Positions 46,745 through 58,930 of a stretch of DNA of 64,000 nucleotides are shown in pieces. The notes below the pieces were generated by a model. That model was not told the DNA's origin, did not search any database, and saw only the letters and a program-made list of their open reading frames with translations. Every line of letters begins with the position of its first letter. The first letter of the stretch is position 1. The stretch comes from Cryptomeria japonica. Its lineage: Eukaryota > Streptophyta > Pinopsida > Cupressales > Cupressaceae. The stretch lies in the NCBI RefSeq assembly GCF_030272615.1, contig NC_081412.1, positions 141,652,747-141,716,746 on the forward strand, in the 5' to 3' direction. The position numbers and the translations under genes are program-made.

Positions 46745-47060
46745 TGATAACACTAACTTCTCTCCTCTCCCTTCTTCTCCCTCTCTACCTATCTCTCCCC
46801 CTCTCTCTATGTCCTTCTATCCCTTTCACTCTATCATTTTATCATAATGCCACATATACCTCTATTTCCCCTCTCCACCCCCCCTCCCCCTCTCTCTCTC
46901 TCTCTCTCTATTTCCCTTTATCTCCCCCTCTACCTCTTCCTCTCTATCTATCTATCTGCTTATCTCTCTCTCTCTCTCTTTATCTCTCCCTCTACCTTTC
47001 TCTATCTCTATGTATTTCTCTCCCTCTTCCTCTCCCCCTATCTTTATCTCTATTTTTATT
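46745..47060. repeat. CT-rich low-complexity tract
   Basis: Irregular CTCTCCCTCTATCT repeats with perfect CT runs near 46890-46908. The open frames across it encode only Leu/Ser/Pro repeats and are not genes. The tract lies less than 1 kb past the stop codon of the P450 gene. Confidence 0.85.
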
Positions 47061-47826
47061 TACTCTACACTAATCATACTAATGACAGGAACTTGATGCT
47101 TTACCTCCTTGTTATTAATAAATCTGAACACTAATAATTTTAAAATGAGTGAACTGTCATGAAACTATGATCCCTCTTTCTAAAGAATTATTAAAAAAAA
47201 TTATATTCCTTTAAAACGCCAATCCATTCAGCATTCTCTTTATATTGAGATTTGATTTCAATATGCCACCAATCAATAACAACCAAAGACTTGATCATAT
47301 CTCATAATCTATTTGTATGAAGACAAGCAAATGGAAGAAGATTTTTATACTCATGAGGTGGCTTGATAAATTTCATTCTTCTTGCAAATCCCAAGAAAGG
47401 AAATATCATAAGATACAAAATCGCCATCAGTATGGCTTTGGATCACTACAATGCATTGGGGACTGTGAGAAATCCTGTGGGAGCAGATGGTCTCTGGAAA
47501 CAAATTCTACCAGAAAATTGAAAATTATTTAACAACGACACAGCATGTATGAGACAAATCAGAGGATCCGATCTTGGAATCGGATAGCAAACTTTAAGCT
47601 GGATGGTCACATGGTGGGCGGCATTGTGTACAAAATATACCCCCTTCAAAATTTCCAGGTACTGGTCAGTTGATTTGGTGTGATTTTTGTTTAGTATTCT
47701 ATTCGGCTGATTCGACATGAATGATTATCCCCGATATGGTATTCTTGGCTCACAGTATCGCTTTAGATTCGGCCGATTACCTACATATGGATCTCACTTG
47801 CCTTTTGTCTGCTTCCTTTCCCCGTG
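47061..47826. other. 3' flank of the P450 gene
   Basis: No other coding region is supported. It would contain the P450 3' UTR (transcribed leftward); no perfect AATAAA is evident on the minus strand here, so the polyadenylation site is not set. Confidence 0.5.
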
Positions 47827-50726
47827 TCAATATTTGCTTTGGCTGCGGTCTTCTGTACATTTACGGACTACCTTTATTGGAAATCCTTGTTTCGGTATGG
47901 GGAAGGGGCTATATTCGATCCCATTCTCAGTACCGGCTTCTTTCCACCTGCACACGAAGCAACAAATTTATCATTTAAAAAGGTCTGTAAAGAAATATCT
48001 TTGAAGTTTAGCTTGAAAGCTGTTCTTTTCCATGAAAATATCCAAATATTTCTGTAAATTTTTCCTATCGGATCACATGCTGTTGTTTCTATGCTCTTCG
48101 GATTGAGTCTTTTCAAGCGACCAGTGTTGTCCTTGATATATTTGTTGCTCAGACATATATTTTTTAAGAAGATTTACGGATATGAGACAGGGTTTGTAGC
48201 TTTTCGTGCTTGTCAGCAGATTTGGTAAATCCGATTGGAAGTGAAAGAGGAAAAGGGATTGGATGTTACCTGTACTCGATCGTAAGACGGTGGATTAAGA
48301 TAAGGATCTCTGTGTATGCCAGTTGCTGCCCAGGGCACGAATGGACTCCGTTCCCGAACGGCATGAAAGTATTTGGCTTTGGCGGCACCTGCAATTGATG
48401 TCAACAATCAATTGCTTAGCGTACATTCAAATTTCATACAGGGCTTTTCAGTACGCAAGTCGGATTGAAACAGAGGATAAAAATTTATAAAAAAAATTTC
48501 AAATTTTACAGGCTCGGGTCGCCGCATGTATAGAGGTACTCACTAGGAATCTGGAAGGGTTAAATTGTTGAGGATCCGGGAAGAATTCCGGATTATGATG
48601 TACATTTCTGAAGAGCGGCATTACTTTCCAGCCCTTGGGAATGGTGAAACCTGCATAACAGGGAGCAGGATAATTATTTTAGAGAGCGTCTGGATTTTCC
48701 GCTTAATTTTAGGTTTTCTGAAAAACAAACAGTAAATAACCTCAAAATTATTGTAGAGAGCTTATAGGATTATGAAATTCCATGATATTTTACCTTTATA
48801 CTCAACATCTTCGACTGCTTCCCTGAATGTGAAGGACAACACTGTTGCTACCCTCAAAGTTTCCTGAATAACCTGAAAAGATTTAAATAAATGTATCAGA
48901 ATTTGCTATTAATACTGCTAAATCCACAAAGTTCGGTGTGGAAAAGCTCGGAGTGCTTGTCTGCTATGTTATACACACCCTTGTTGTCACCGGCATTTTC
49001 TTGATATCTTCCATTGTCAAGAAATCCTCCTTGTTTGTCTTGCTTCGTTGAATGTCCTCTTGCTCGGCCTGCAAAGTACGACTTTGAGATTTTGATTTTT
49101 GCTCACAAAAATTTCAGTAAACTTGTAAACAATATAATTTTACAGATACTAACCGTGACAGCATCCAGAATCTCGGGATATTCAGCGAGGAATTTAACAA
49201 GCCATGTCAAGATAGAAGCTATTGTATCCTGCGCTGCAAAAAATACGCCAATTACGTTATCAGTAATTTGCTCCTCGTTCAGACCTTCCCCTGTTTCTTC
49301 TCTGTACGCCAATAATGACTGTAGCAGATGCTTTTGCGGAACATTCATGCTTCGTCTTTCTGTAATTATCTTACTCACTATTTCGCCGAGCTTCTCCCTC
49401 GCCTGCCACAACATTAGCAGATTAGACGTTAAAGTCAAAATCAACAAACCTTCTGCTTTATCAACTTACGAGCAGATACATACTTTAAGGGATTTATTGA
49501 AAGGAGTTCCAGGAAGATTGACAGCCAATGAATTGTAGCCCTCTTCAAGAATGCGATACTGTTTCTTCAGATCTTCTTTGTAGGCAGGATTCAAGGGACC
49601 GAAAATGGAAAAAATTCCCACTTCAAACGCATACTGCAAAAATTACGAACTCATGTTAGAAGCGCGTGCAACATAACAAAGCCATATTCATTCAAAGGTC
49701 AAATCAAATTACACCATAATTTCCGATGATTACAATTTCATTCTGATGATTTTTAAAAAATTTGATGAAATGATCAAATCCAAAAATATTCTAACTTATG
49801 ATCTTCCAATGGCAGGTAAGCCAGACCTTTTTCATCTCCTGGAATGTAATTACAGTCTGTCCCTCCCACATCTTCAAGATAGCTTGGGCTGTTTCGTCTA
49901 TATCTGCAACAATGCTACGAATGGCCTGAGGAAGCAATGAAGACTGCACAGCTTTTCTGAGGCGTGCATGAAATTCCCCTTGCTGGAAAAACAGAGCATT
50001 CCGACCAAGCAGGCGCTCCTTGCTCGATGGAAACGTGGGCTTGAAAAGGTGAGCATTTTTCACCAACACAAATTTTGTAGCCTCTGGGCTTGCTATCATA
50101 ACGCAAGGGCATCCTAGAATATGTGTTTTTACTACATCTCCATACCTGCACTCATACAATCACAGTAAAACATGAGGTGGTCTTAATCATAACATTAACC
50201 AAATTTTCAAATTTCAATTAACTCAGCCAACCGTTGCTTTCCATAGCCTTTAATGTTTAACGAAGGCTATTCTTAACTATCAAAATTTAGTATCAGTTAA
50301 TAAACTAGTATAATTACTTGATGAAATATAAAATTATTTGATAGTTAAACTGTAGAATATTTAAGTAGAATTCATAATGAACTTCTAGATTTTCTTTTCC
50401 AGAAGAGACAGGGGAGATAGGTTATGGCTATAATTTGGCTACAGGGATCTAGTGACGTACACACAGGAAACCCATTTGAACGAATTGGCTTAGAAAAACA
50501 AAACCCACATTGTAAAGAAAAGAAATAAGCACCTCTTCTGTTTATCAGAGAAAAAGATGTTTGGATTCTGAGAGTATAGCTGCAATGTTTCTCCAATATA
50601 TGGCCATCCCATAGAACCTGGTGGCAATCTTCTTGCTCCCAGATCCACTAGTAGCGGATGATACCATAGTTTTATCAATATACACACTACCAGAATTAAC
50701 AGAATTGCTGACACAAGCAATACCAT
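47827..50726 (-). CDS. CYP707A: CYP707A-type cytochrome P450 (probable abscisic acid 8'-hydroxylase), 9 exons
   Basis: Minus-strand exons: 50726-50533, 50145-49827, 49633-49484, 49402-49154, 49068-48979, 48872-48794, 48650-48544, 48388-48270, 47947-47827. Every intron (81-387 bp) is GT-AG, and all phases join into 475 codons with no stop. Seen: N-terminal membrane anchor (residues 1-20), LPPGSMGWPYIGETLQLYSQ, CPCVMIASPEATKFVLV, I-helix FFAAQDTIAS, ETLR of the K helix, TFREAVEDVEY, and heme loop PFGNGVHSCPG with the Cys ligand. In-frame TAG upstream supports ATG 50726. CYP707A enzymes are ER-anchored and hydroxylate ABA at C8', starting its breakdown to phaseic acid. Divergent points: QQLAYTE after the heme loop where NELAKLE is usual, and Ile after the I-helix Thr. 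A CYP707 paralogue with another substrate cannot be excluded. Confidence 0.93.
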
Positions 50727-50901
50727 TATTATAAATTCCTACTTGGACCACTAGCAAATGATTCAGGGTTCACTCTCAAAAAGACAGTAAAACCACAAAG
50801 AACAGGATATGATAACAGAAAGCAAGGATTGCGAAGACAGGGACTCAAGCGCAACACAAGGAAATATGACTACGATGGTGCTTCTAGCTTCTCTACGTCG
50901 T

Positions 50902-50909
50902 AATATATA
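50902..50909 (-). promoter_or_regulatory. Possible TATA box of the P450 gene
   Basis: The minus strand reads CTATATATTACG about 180 bp before the ATG, followed by ACGACGTAG. Spacing would give a leader of about 150 bases. No other TATA-like word is closer. An ACGT core just downstream could be a bZIP site, but it is too short to claim. Confidence 0.4.
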
Positions 50910-51419
50910 GGCTGAGGGGCTGGGCCAACGTCCTTTGAATAAGAACGTTAAGAGTATTTTAACTAAAGAAATAGAGATTTAAATTATGCCGACAATGACA
51001 GTGACGGCATAAACATCCACAAGCCGTTTTGTCGTGATTTCTAGCTTGTTCTCCTTCCTTCTCCTTACAAATTAGTTTGAGGTTGTGTTGACAATCATAA
51101 AGCGTAAATGAACAATAATATGCATCCCTTTCTTATGTAGGTGGGTGTGCAAGTGAAGTAACCTAAAAAGGCAATCAAATTTTTGACATCCCTTTCTTAT
51201 GTAGGTGGGTGTGCAAGTGGGCGAAGTAACATAAAAAGGCAATAAAATTTTAGAACACTAGAAACTAGAGCGTGGACCCAGTCCCACCACACGTTAAAAA
51301 GGAAAAGTGTAAGGTAGGCCTTTAGCGGCCAAGGTTGAAGTTTGATGTGTTAGTTAAAAATGTTTTTCGTTTGAAAACAATGGCTTATGGTTTATAGTGA
51401 GGAGAAAAATATCAGTTAT
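50910..51419. other. Upstream region of the P450 gene
   Basis: No gene. A 30-bp phrase containing 'ccctttcttatgtaggtggg' is duplicated at about 51127 and 51190, a short tandem duplication of about 63 bp. Confidence 0.5.
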
Positions 51420-52915
51420 CGTTCATGTTTTAATAATTGTTCATTCTTTGCACGCTCAATTTTTTAATTAGTAATAAATTACACATAATTAAACAAATTA
51501 AAAACAAACAACTAAAAGCTCATTACTAAATTTCACATGTACCAATAGCCGCTCAATTTTTAGCTTTTTTGGACCCTAATTAACCCATTTATTTACTTTT
51601 ATTGGTACCCATAGCACACTACTATTGGGACATTTGTGCATAAGTATTGGTGATTTTAAGTGCACAGTTATTGGGGCATCTTTAAATAGGTATTGGATGA
51701 CACTTTGAAAAGTGTACGTTGTTACCTTTGCGCACAGAACAGATCCCATAATGGGCATCGTTACTACCTAGAAGCCAAAACAATAGCTATAAGCAGTTAA
51801 GTCGCATGCGCAAACAACAATTTTTTTTTGGTTAAAATCCGATGTACTGTTTAGAATCTGTGGGTGTACGAAATTAGCTATAACTGCTACTTGTACGCTT
51901 CCCCTAAAACTTGTAGGGGAAGGAATCTAGTCAACGATCATGTTTCAATGATTGTTCACTATTTGTTCACTCAAACTATCAATTACTAATTTTGATAATT
52001 AAAAGTCTATTAATAAATTTCACATGTACCAACAGCCATCCACTTGTACCTCAATAGTTAAAATTTGTAGACTTTAATTGAAGGGGTTATGTGCCTTTAT
52101 TGGTACCCATAATGCATAACTACTAAGTAAAAGAGTGCCAAGAGCCGTTATGGTTCCAATAACCGTTCACTCCTTGTGCACCCAACCCCCCAATTACTAA
52201 TTTTAAAGAAACCAAAAAATTGATGACAAAAAGCCCATTAATAAATTTCACATGTACTAATAGCCACCCACTTTTTAACATTTTTGAACCATAATTGGCC
52301 CATTTGTGCATGACTACTGGGACATTTGTGCATGACTACTAGGGCATTTGTGCATAAGTATTGGTAATTTTAAGGGCACAGTTATTGGAGCATCTTTAAG
52401 TAGGTTTTGGATGACACTTTGAAATGTATACTTTTTATCCTTGCACACACAACGTATCCTACAATGTGCATCATTACTACCTAGAAGCCAAAACAATAGC
52501 TATATGCAGTTAAGTCGCATACGTGGACAACAAAAAAAATATCGTTGAAATCCGATGTACAATTTAGGATTTGTGGGTGCGCAAAGTTAGCTATAATGGT
52601 TACCAGTATGCTTCCCCTAGGGAATTTGTGCATAAGTATTGGCAATTTTTGAGGTGGTTGTAGTGCACAATTATTGGGGCATCTTTAAGTAGGTATCAAG
52701 TGACACTTGTAAATGACCATTTTTTGACCCTAGTGTGTATAACAAATGCCACAATGTTTGTCTTTACTACCCAAAGGCCAGATTAATTGCTATAAATAAT
52801 TAAGTCACATAAAAAGACAACAATTCTTTTTTGACTAAATCCAATGTACTATTTAGGATATGTGGGTGCACAAAGTTAATGACTATTGGTGCTCTTCCCC
52901 TAATGTCTATCTAAC
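51420..52915. repeat. Diverged tandem repeat, units of about 300-700 bp
   Basis: Three or four related blocks share phrases such as 'aaatttcacatgtaccaa', 'tttgtgcataagtattgg', 'gcatctttaa-taggt', 'gccaaaacaatagctata' and 'aatccgatgtac' (for example at 51620-51850, 52325-52560 and 52624-52860). Copies differ by many substitutions and internal deletions. No coding potential is visible. Confidence 0.7.
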
Positions 52916-53261
52916 ATCATGGATGCACATTTGAACGTATTTGAATGTACATTTCATGTGAGATAGACAATGTTGTTAATTTTTTTTATATATATATAGT
53001 TAATGTTTTAATTTATTATAATTGATTTTAAAAGTTTATGTAAGTCATAAATTTGATTGTCATATCAACATATTTAGTTATTCTTATCATAAAATAAAAA
53101 GATTGTGTGATTTGGAAAGTGTGATTTCAAATAGTCTAATGAGATACATATAATTTATGTTTATATTTAAAAAAAATAAGTCTTAATATTTGAGGGATGA
53201 TTTCAATGGGATAGTTGTCACAAAAAAATCGTTTGATAAGAATTAGCCTTGTTAACATAAA
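52916..53261. other. AT-rich spacer
   Basis: Nothing recognisable beyond a short TATATATATA run near 52990. Confidence 0.5.
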
Positions 53262-54665
53262 GGTCATGGTGTATTGGAGAGCATGTGTTGTTGCTAATGA
53301 GAGAATGTGTTGTTGCTAATGTATTACTTTTGAAAAATGAATAGTTATAATCATAGAACTAATTTCAAGATTTTATTTTTTTTTGAGGGGAAGGTATATT
53401 TTAAGAAGCTTGTAGGAATGAGAATTTTTTTTAATAATCAAACACAAAAAAGGGACATAATTATATACAACCAATTTCATTTCTATTGTCACATTAGCCC
53501 CATTATTTTAAAGATCATGGCATGTTAGGGAAAATATGTGGTTGTAGATCATTCTTTCCACCCAAATTGGTATTAATTTTGGAAAATGAAGATTTTATAG
53601 CCATATGAAAATGCAAAAGATTTAGACATGATTGACTTGAGGAGAATGATGTATGTGGAAGCTTCTGGAAATGAGATTCTTTAAAAATCAACCACAAAAA
53701 GAAGAGGGGTACAATTATCTGCAGCCAATAAAAATTGTTGTGTTGGTAGGGCCACTTTAATTGTCGCATCCCCCATTAACATAAGAATCATGGTATATTT
53801 GAGTATATACATGTTGTCATGGCCCAGGGCTTCCAAACAATGAGATTGACTTTTAAGAAGGGATATTTTAAAGTCATAACAACTTTAGGGGGGAACCATT
53901 TTCTTAGAAGATTTTAGGAATGTAATTTTTTTTATTTTTTTTAGCCACAAAGGGGGAGACAGGGGATGGTCGAGCAACCAAATATATTCATTCACAATAA
54001 ATCTATTGCAAGGTGTGCGCCCTTGGTCTTCTTGTGTTGTGCAGTGCAACGCTTGAGTTTGTGACATGGCTTAACCACCTCCAGTGGATTTTATAAGTCT
54101 AGTGGTTGTATCGGGAATTAACAGGTCGATCTTTTGGTGCAACAACAACCGCACTTGTAACAAGTGGTATCAGAGCTTGGTCACGGGTTCAAAAGCCCTG
54201 CTTGCACTGGGGGGATTGTTGCAAGGTGTGCGCCCTTGGTCTCCTTGTGTTGTGCAGTGTTGCACAGGATTCTATAAGTCTAGTGGTTGTATCGAGCATT
54301 AACAGGTCGATCTTTTGGTGCAACGACAACCGCATTGGTAACAAAATCAACCATTATGTTAGTAGAAGGACTAACTTTCAAATTCTGACATTATTCCCAT
54401 TAGCAAGAGGATTATGGTGTATTGAGTATATATGTTGTTAAAGACCATGTTTTCCAACCATTATGTGATTACTTTAAGGAATGAGGGTTTTATAATCATA
54501 GAAAAAAATTCTAAACACAACTTTTAAGCATATCTAACTTGAGGGAAATCAATATTTAAGATCTTGTGAGAATGGAATTTCTCTAGATTTGTTAGTCATA
54601 GAAGAGGTGAGGGAGGCTATGCAAACAAGCATATTCACCTACAACCAATCAAATTTGATTTAGGA
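53262..54665. repeat. Four diverged tandem copies of a repeat of about 260 bp
   Basis: Copies start near 53265, 53515, 53785 and 54410 with a shared 'atcatggtgtat' phrase, and each has a later 'gaatgagattttt...ccacaaa' segment and 'acaaccaat' near its end. The third copy is split by the TRIM element at 54004-54343; removing it restores a spacing of about 280 bp. Confidence 0.65.
54004..54343 (+). mobile_element. TRIM/SMART-type miniature LTR retrotransposon
   Basis: Complete 340-bp element. Left LTR is 54004-54162 and right LTR 54217-54343. A PBS TGGTATCAGAGC lies at 54165-54176, followed by TTGGTCACGGG, and a purine-rich CTGGGGGGATT precedes the right LTR. The target duplication AAATC is present at 53999-54003 and 54344-54348. 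The right LTR starts TGTTGCAAGG; the left has TA for TG. Both end TAACA. The right LTR lacks about 32 bp present in the left. No protein is encoded, as expected for this class, which depends on enzymes of larger elements. Confidence 0.88.
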
Positions 54666-56384
54666 GACAACAATTGAGAATTATTTTATCTTCAAATGCA
54701 TATTTTTGTGAGATACATTGAAGGTTATTGTCTCTTTAGACAATTTGACAATCTTTGAAACTTCATTTCCATTTTATGACCAAAAGTGCTTGTCATTATA
54801 CATTAGGGAAATTAACATATTTAAACATCGTCACTTGAGCAGGGGAAACCCTTAATCAACTAACATACGCTATGGCTAAGATATAATTTTAGAAGTTGTC
54901 TAAGATTTAGAATCATTTTTGAGGTCAAAGTTGTTTTTGCAAGCACATGCAGATATGTGATGGGAGTATTGCCAAGTGATATATATCACATTTCACTATT
55001 TTTTTGGGTCTGATGTAACCCTCTTTCCCTCTCATAGGTCGATTCATGTCTCAGATTATTCCTTTGTCTAAGCAAGGTTTTTGTAGAATGGGTTCCTTTC
55101 TTACTGCAGATTGAAGTATACAGAAAAAACAAGTAGATAGAATTGCAGATTGGAGTATAGAATTAATATAATGGTTTAGTTGATAACTTTGATACTTTTT
55201 ATCTTGCCTCTTCTAGGTAATTTTTAATCTATTTATATAGAGAATATCCTTATTAACACATGTATTGCAGTGAATTTCCTTTGAAGTATGATTGATTTTA
55301 AGTTAATAAAATGTAGCAAATGCTATCATTTATTTCATGATACTGGAGCAAACACACCCATAGATGAAACTTTAGGGAAAAAAAAAAAACCACAAAAGAA
55401 GGTGATCAAATAAAAGGATACATCTGGCATGTAATGACAATGAATACACGTGCTTAAGAAAGGTGCAAAGTTGGAGGCTTGCTTGAAGGAAGTTGTGTAA
55501 AATTGGATGGTGACTCTAGTCACATGGAATCAAAATATGAGTTGTTTCTAATATGAGCTTTCTTATTCACTTTTTGATTTGTGTAAAAACCCTCATATTG
55601 AAGTGTCATTTTCTGGAATGATATTTATTGTTTACCCTTCATTTGATTTTGTCTCTTCTTAATACTATCAACACTTCCATAAAATGTGAACCTTCATAAA
55701 TGATATAATTAGAAAATATATCATCACCTTCATCAATTATACTCCATCAATTTCATTATTATTCTTTCCTAATAATGTGATTTCCCATTGAGAGGGAAAC
55801 TTCTATTTATACACAAGATTTCTCCATGGAAATAAAGAGAGCTTGTTAAAGCAATGGCTGAGGAAGATTTGCAATTTGCATCCACCAGTTAGGATTGGGA
55901 TAGCACAGAAGATATGGCAAGGACCTGATGGCACACGTGAAGAGCTCCAAATGTGGTTGACCCTGGACAGAAAATATAACACAAGAGTCCTAAATCATCT
56001 CTTATAGCATAGGTAAATCAGAGCAAATGGTTACGGATTGAATCTACACCATAGAGAAGGCTCTAGATCTTGGTGCATTTGAATGCCTCCACGCCGACAA
56101 AGCTGTACGACTCAAAGAATGAAATCGACGCACGTGACATGGATTGCCACATCACTATCTTTCGGGCAGTTGACGGCACCGTCTAACAGCGAAGTCCATG
56201 TCGTGAACGAACGGGATTTTAGCCGTCCAGAAAAATCTGAAGGGTGCACTACAGCTGGATCCAACCTGGACTAAAGCAACACTTGGGGACGAGATATTAG
56301 CAACTCAACTTCTTCTCCACTGTTTTTAACCGTATAACAATTTTCCATTTGGTTCTAAAATCCGCCTAGGTTAGATAGATAGAT
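54666..56384. other. Intergenic sequence without a supported gene
   Basis: Mostly AT-rich. A less AT-rich patch at about 56070-56290 carries a 63-codon open frame and a GCACGTGACATGG word (G-box core). The frame has no recognisable domain and I do not call it a gene. Confidence 0.45.
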
Positions 56385-57655
56385 AAAAATTCTTATTTTT
56401 ATCTTAAATTTGATATCCATTTACATATAAAAAATATGAATTAAAGAGTTGGTGTTAAAATTTCAGTCTAATAATAATATATGTTAATGTAAAGCGGTTT
56501 AATATATGAAATGATTCTTCTTCTCAACCATCTAATGGCATCCTTGTACACTTTCACAATGTTTTATTTCCTTTAGCTATGTGTTGGTAGCTCCCATTCT
56601 TTGTAATTTACTTTGATTCAATATTAAAAAAAACCTAAAATAAAAGAAATAAAAAATTTAATGATGAACATAATGTTCCCTATATACATATATATGTTGA
56701 GATAAGAGGCATTGCATAATGTGACATAAATGAGAAAAAAAACAATAATTGAGAGTTGGTGGAGCAATGGTAGAGACATTCTACAAATAGGAAGGGGTGA
56801 AGTGTAATGACATGAACATATTAACAAAAATTCTTATTTTTATCTTAAATTTGATATCCATTTACATGTCAAAATTTTGGTATATGAAATGAAAGAAGAA
56901 TATGAAAAGCCATGGACCAACTTCAATGAATTAAAGAGTTGGTGTTAAAATTTCAATCTAATAATAATTTATGCTAATGTAAAGCGGTTCAATATATGAA
57001 ATGATTCTTCTTCTCAACCATCTAATGGCTTCCTTGTACTCTTTCACAATGTTTTATTTCCTTTAGCTATGTGTTGGCAGCTCCCATTCTTTGTAATTTA
57101 CTTTGATTCAATATTATAAAAAAACTAAAAATAAAAAACAAATATTTAATGATGAACATAATGCTCCCTATATACATATATATGTTGAGATAAGAGGCAT
57201 TGTATAATGTGACTTAAATGAGAAAAAAATCAATAATTGAGAGTTGGTGGAGCAATGGTAGAGACATTCTACAAATAGGAAGGGGTGAAGTGTAATGACA
57301 TGAACATATTAAAAAAAAATCTTATTTTTATCTTAAGTTTGATATCCATTTACTTGTCAAAATATTGATATATGAAATGAAATAAGAATATGAAAGCCAT
57401 GGACCAACTTCAATGAATTAAAGAGTCGGTGTTAAAGAGTCGGTGTTAAAATTTCAGTCTAATAATCTATGCTAATGCAAAGTGGTTCAATATATGAAAT
57501 GATTCTTCTTCTCAACCATCTAATGGCTTCCTTGTATGCTTTCACAATGTTCTATTTCCTTTAGCTATGTGTTGGTAGCTCCCATTCTTTGTAATTTACT
57601 TTGATTCAATAATAAAAAAAACTAAACAATTTTTTTTTTTTAATGATGAACATAT
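56385..57655. repeat. Three tandem copies of a unit of about 440-490 bp
   Basis: Copies begin near 56388, 56828 and 57318 with 'cttatttttatcttaa-tttgatatcc' and share 'gattcttcttctcaaccatc' and 'ggtagctcccattctttg'. The first two also share 'ggagcaatggtagagacattc'. They are similar enough to align by eye throughout. No coding frame is shared by the copies. Confidence 0.85.
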
Positions 57656-58739
57656 AGATAGATTTGATTTATTTTTTAAAGGAGTAAACACTCTTGATCT
57701 AGAACTATGAACCATTGAGGTCACAAATGGGGACCTCATCCCATTTAAACATTCAACAATACCACCCTAGTGGGGTTTGAATATGGCAAGAATAACAACA
57801 TACAACTTAACCATCATACCATGCCACTACCGACTTTTTAAATTTAAATTTAGAATTTGGATATTTTTTATTCTTTTTATGAGTCTCTAATAGAAGAAAA
57901 TTGAGAATTGGGGTTCCACCAAGTAAATCCACTAAATAACCCAATTAAGACCACTACATTGAAAGAGGATTGAACCTCATAGATCTAGGCTCAATCCCAA
58001 CGGGAAAGAGATTGAGAATTTGATTGGATTCAATTGGTTAGGGTTGATTATCCTCTTTCGAAGTTGAATTTGTAATGTAGTTGTGAAATTGGGAAAAAAT
58101 GAGGGATAATTGAGGTCAATTGATAGAAATGGTAAGCTACAAATGTCCCACAAAGCCACCAACTAAGATCTATGCAAAAGAAGATGTTTAGAATCTGTTC
58201 TCTAAAGTTTACCCTGGTTTTTCAAGACTAGGTAGCACAAATCCGCTCTGGTCCTCCAAATTTTCCACTGTCAAAAGTTGAACTTGTTCACCATTGTCGA
58301 CACTACCGGATTTCCTAAGTATAGCTCCCGCACCTGTCCCTACACATAGAGAGAAAGGGAAAGATGTTTGTGGTCAAACCCCAATTTTAGAATTAACCAT
58401 GAATGAAATAATGCAAATACTGAAATAAATTTTAAGGAGATATACCTTAGATCTGCAATTGTTGGTGATGATGCAATGCTTTTTGGATGTAATATAAAAA
58501 TTGAATGTAATGACATGACAAACATATGGACATGAAAAACCCTAATCACACACATGCTTGCATGAAGATCGATATAACTTTGCTCCAAAATGCTTGAAAT
58601 GATGAATATTCAACCTTGAATATATGTAAATGCTTGATGATGAATGCTTCATGAATGCACAAATAATAGGGATGAAGTATTAGATTACTTCTCTAGGTTT
58701 AAAATTAATTGATAGGGGTAAGTGCATCAAGATGGGATT
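57656..58739. other. Intergenic sequence
   Basis: No gene seen. A stretch at 57700-57840 (CACCCTAGTGGGGTTTGAA and neighbours) looks like an old tRNA-like or SINE-like dispersed repeat, but boundaries and tail are not visible. Confidence 0.35.
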
Positions 58740-58754
58740 TTTTTTTCCCAAAAG

Positions 58755-58930
58755 TAGCCATTTGGCATGCACCAAATAAGACACTCACCATATTTGGCAT
58801 GCACTAATAGGTTTGGCATGTCAAACCTAAGGTTCATTAATGCCAAATGTATTTGGCGTGCACCAAATAAGGTGAGTGCTAAATAAGGCGAGAACCAAAT
58901 TTGGTACTAGCCAAATGAATTTGCATTTTG
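58755..58930. repeat. Short TTTGGCATGCACCAAATAAGG repeats
   Basis: The words TTTGGCATGCACCAAATAAG, TTTGGCGTGCACCAAATAAG and degenerate forms recur about six times. TTTGG...CCAAA makes each unit an imperfect inverted repeat. Confidence 0.6.

Noticed and set aside
48213-48407. Minus-strand 64-codon frame over the heme-loop exon
   Set aside because: It is a shifted frame of P450 exon 8. The correct frame gives PFGNGVHSCPG and joins its neighbours in phase.
54160-54195. Possible tRNA gene (GTGGTATCAGAGCTTGG...GGGTTCAA)
   Set aside because: There is no tRNA fold. Position just inside an LTR shows it is a PBS copy complementary to initiator Met tRNA.
54084-54441. Open frames of 72 and 111 codons
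   Set aside because: They run through the TRIM element (LTRs and PBS), which is noncoding in this class.
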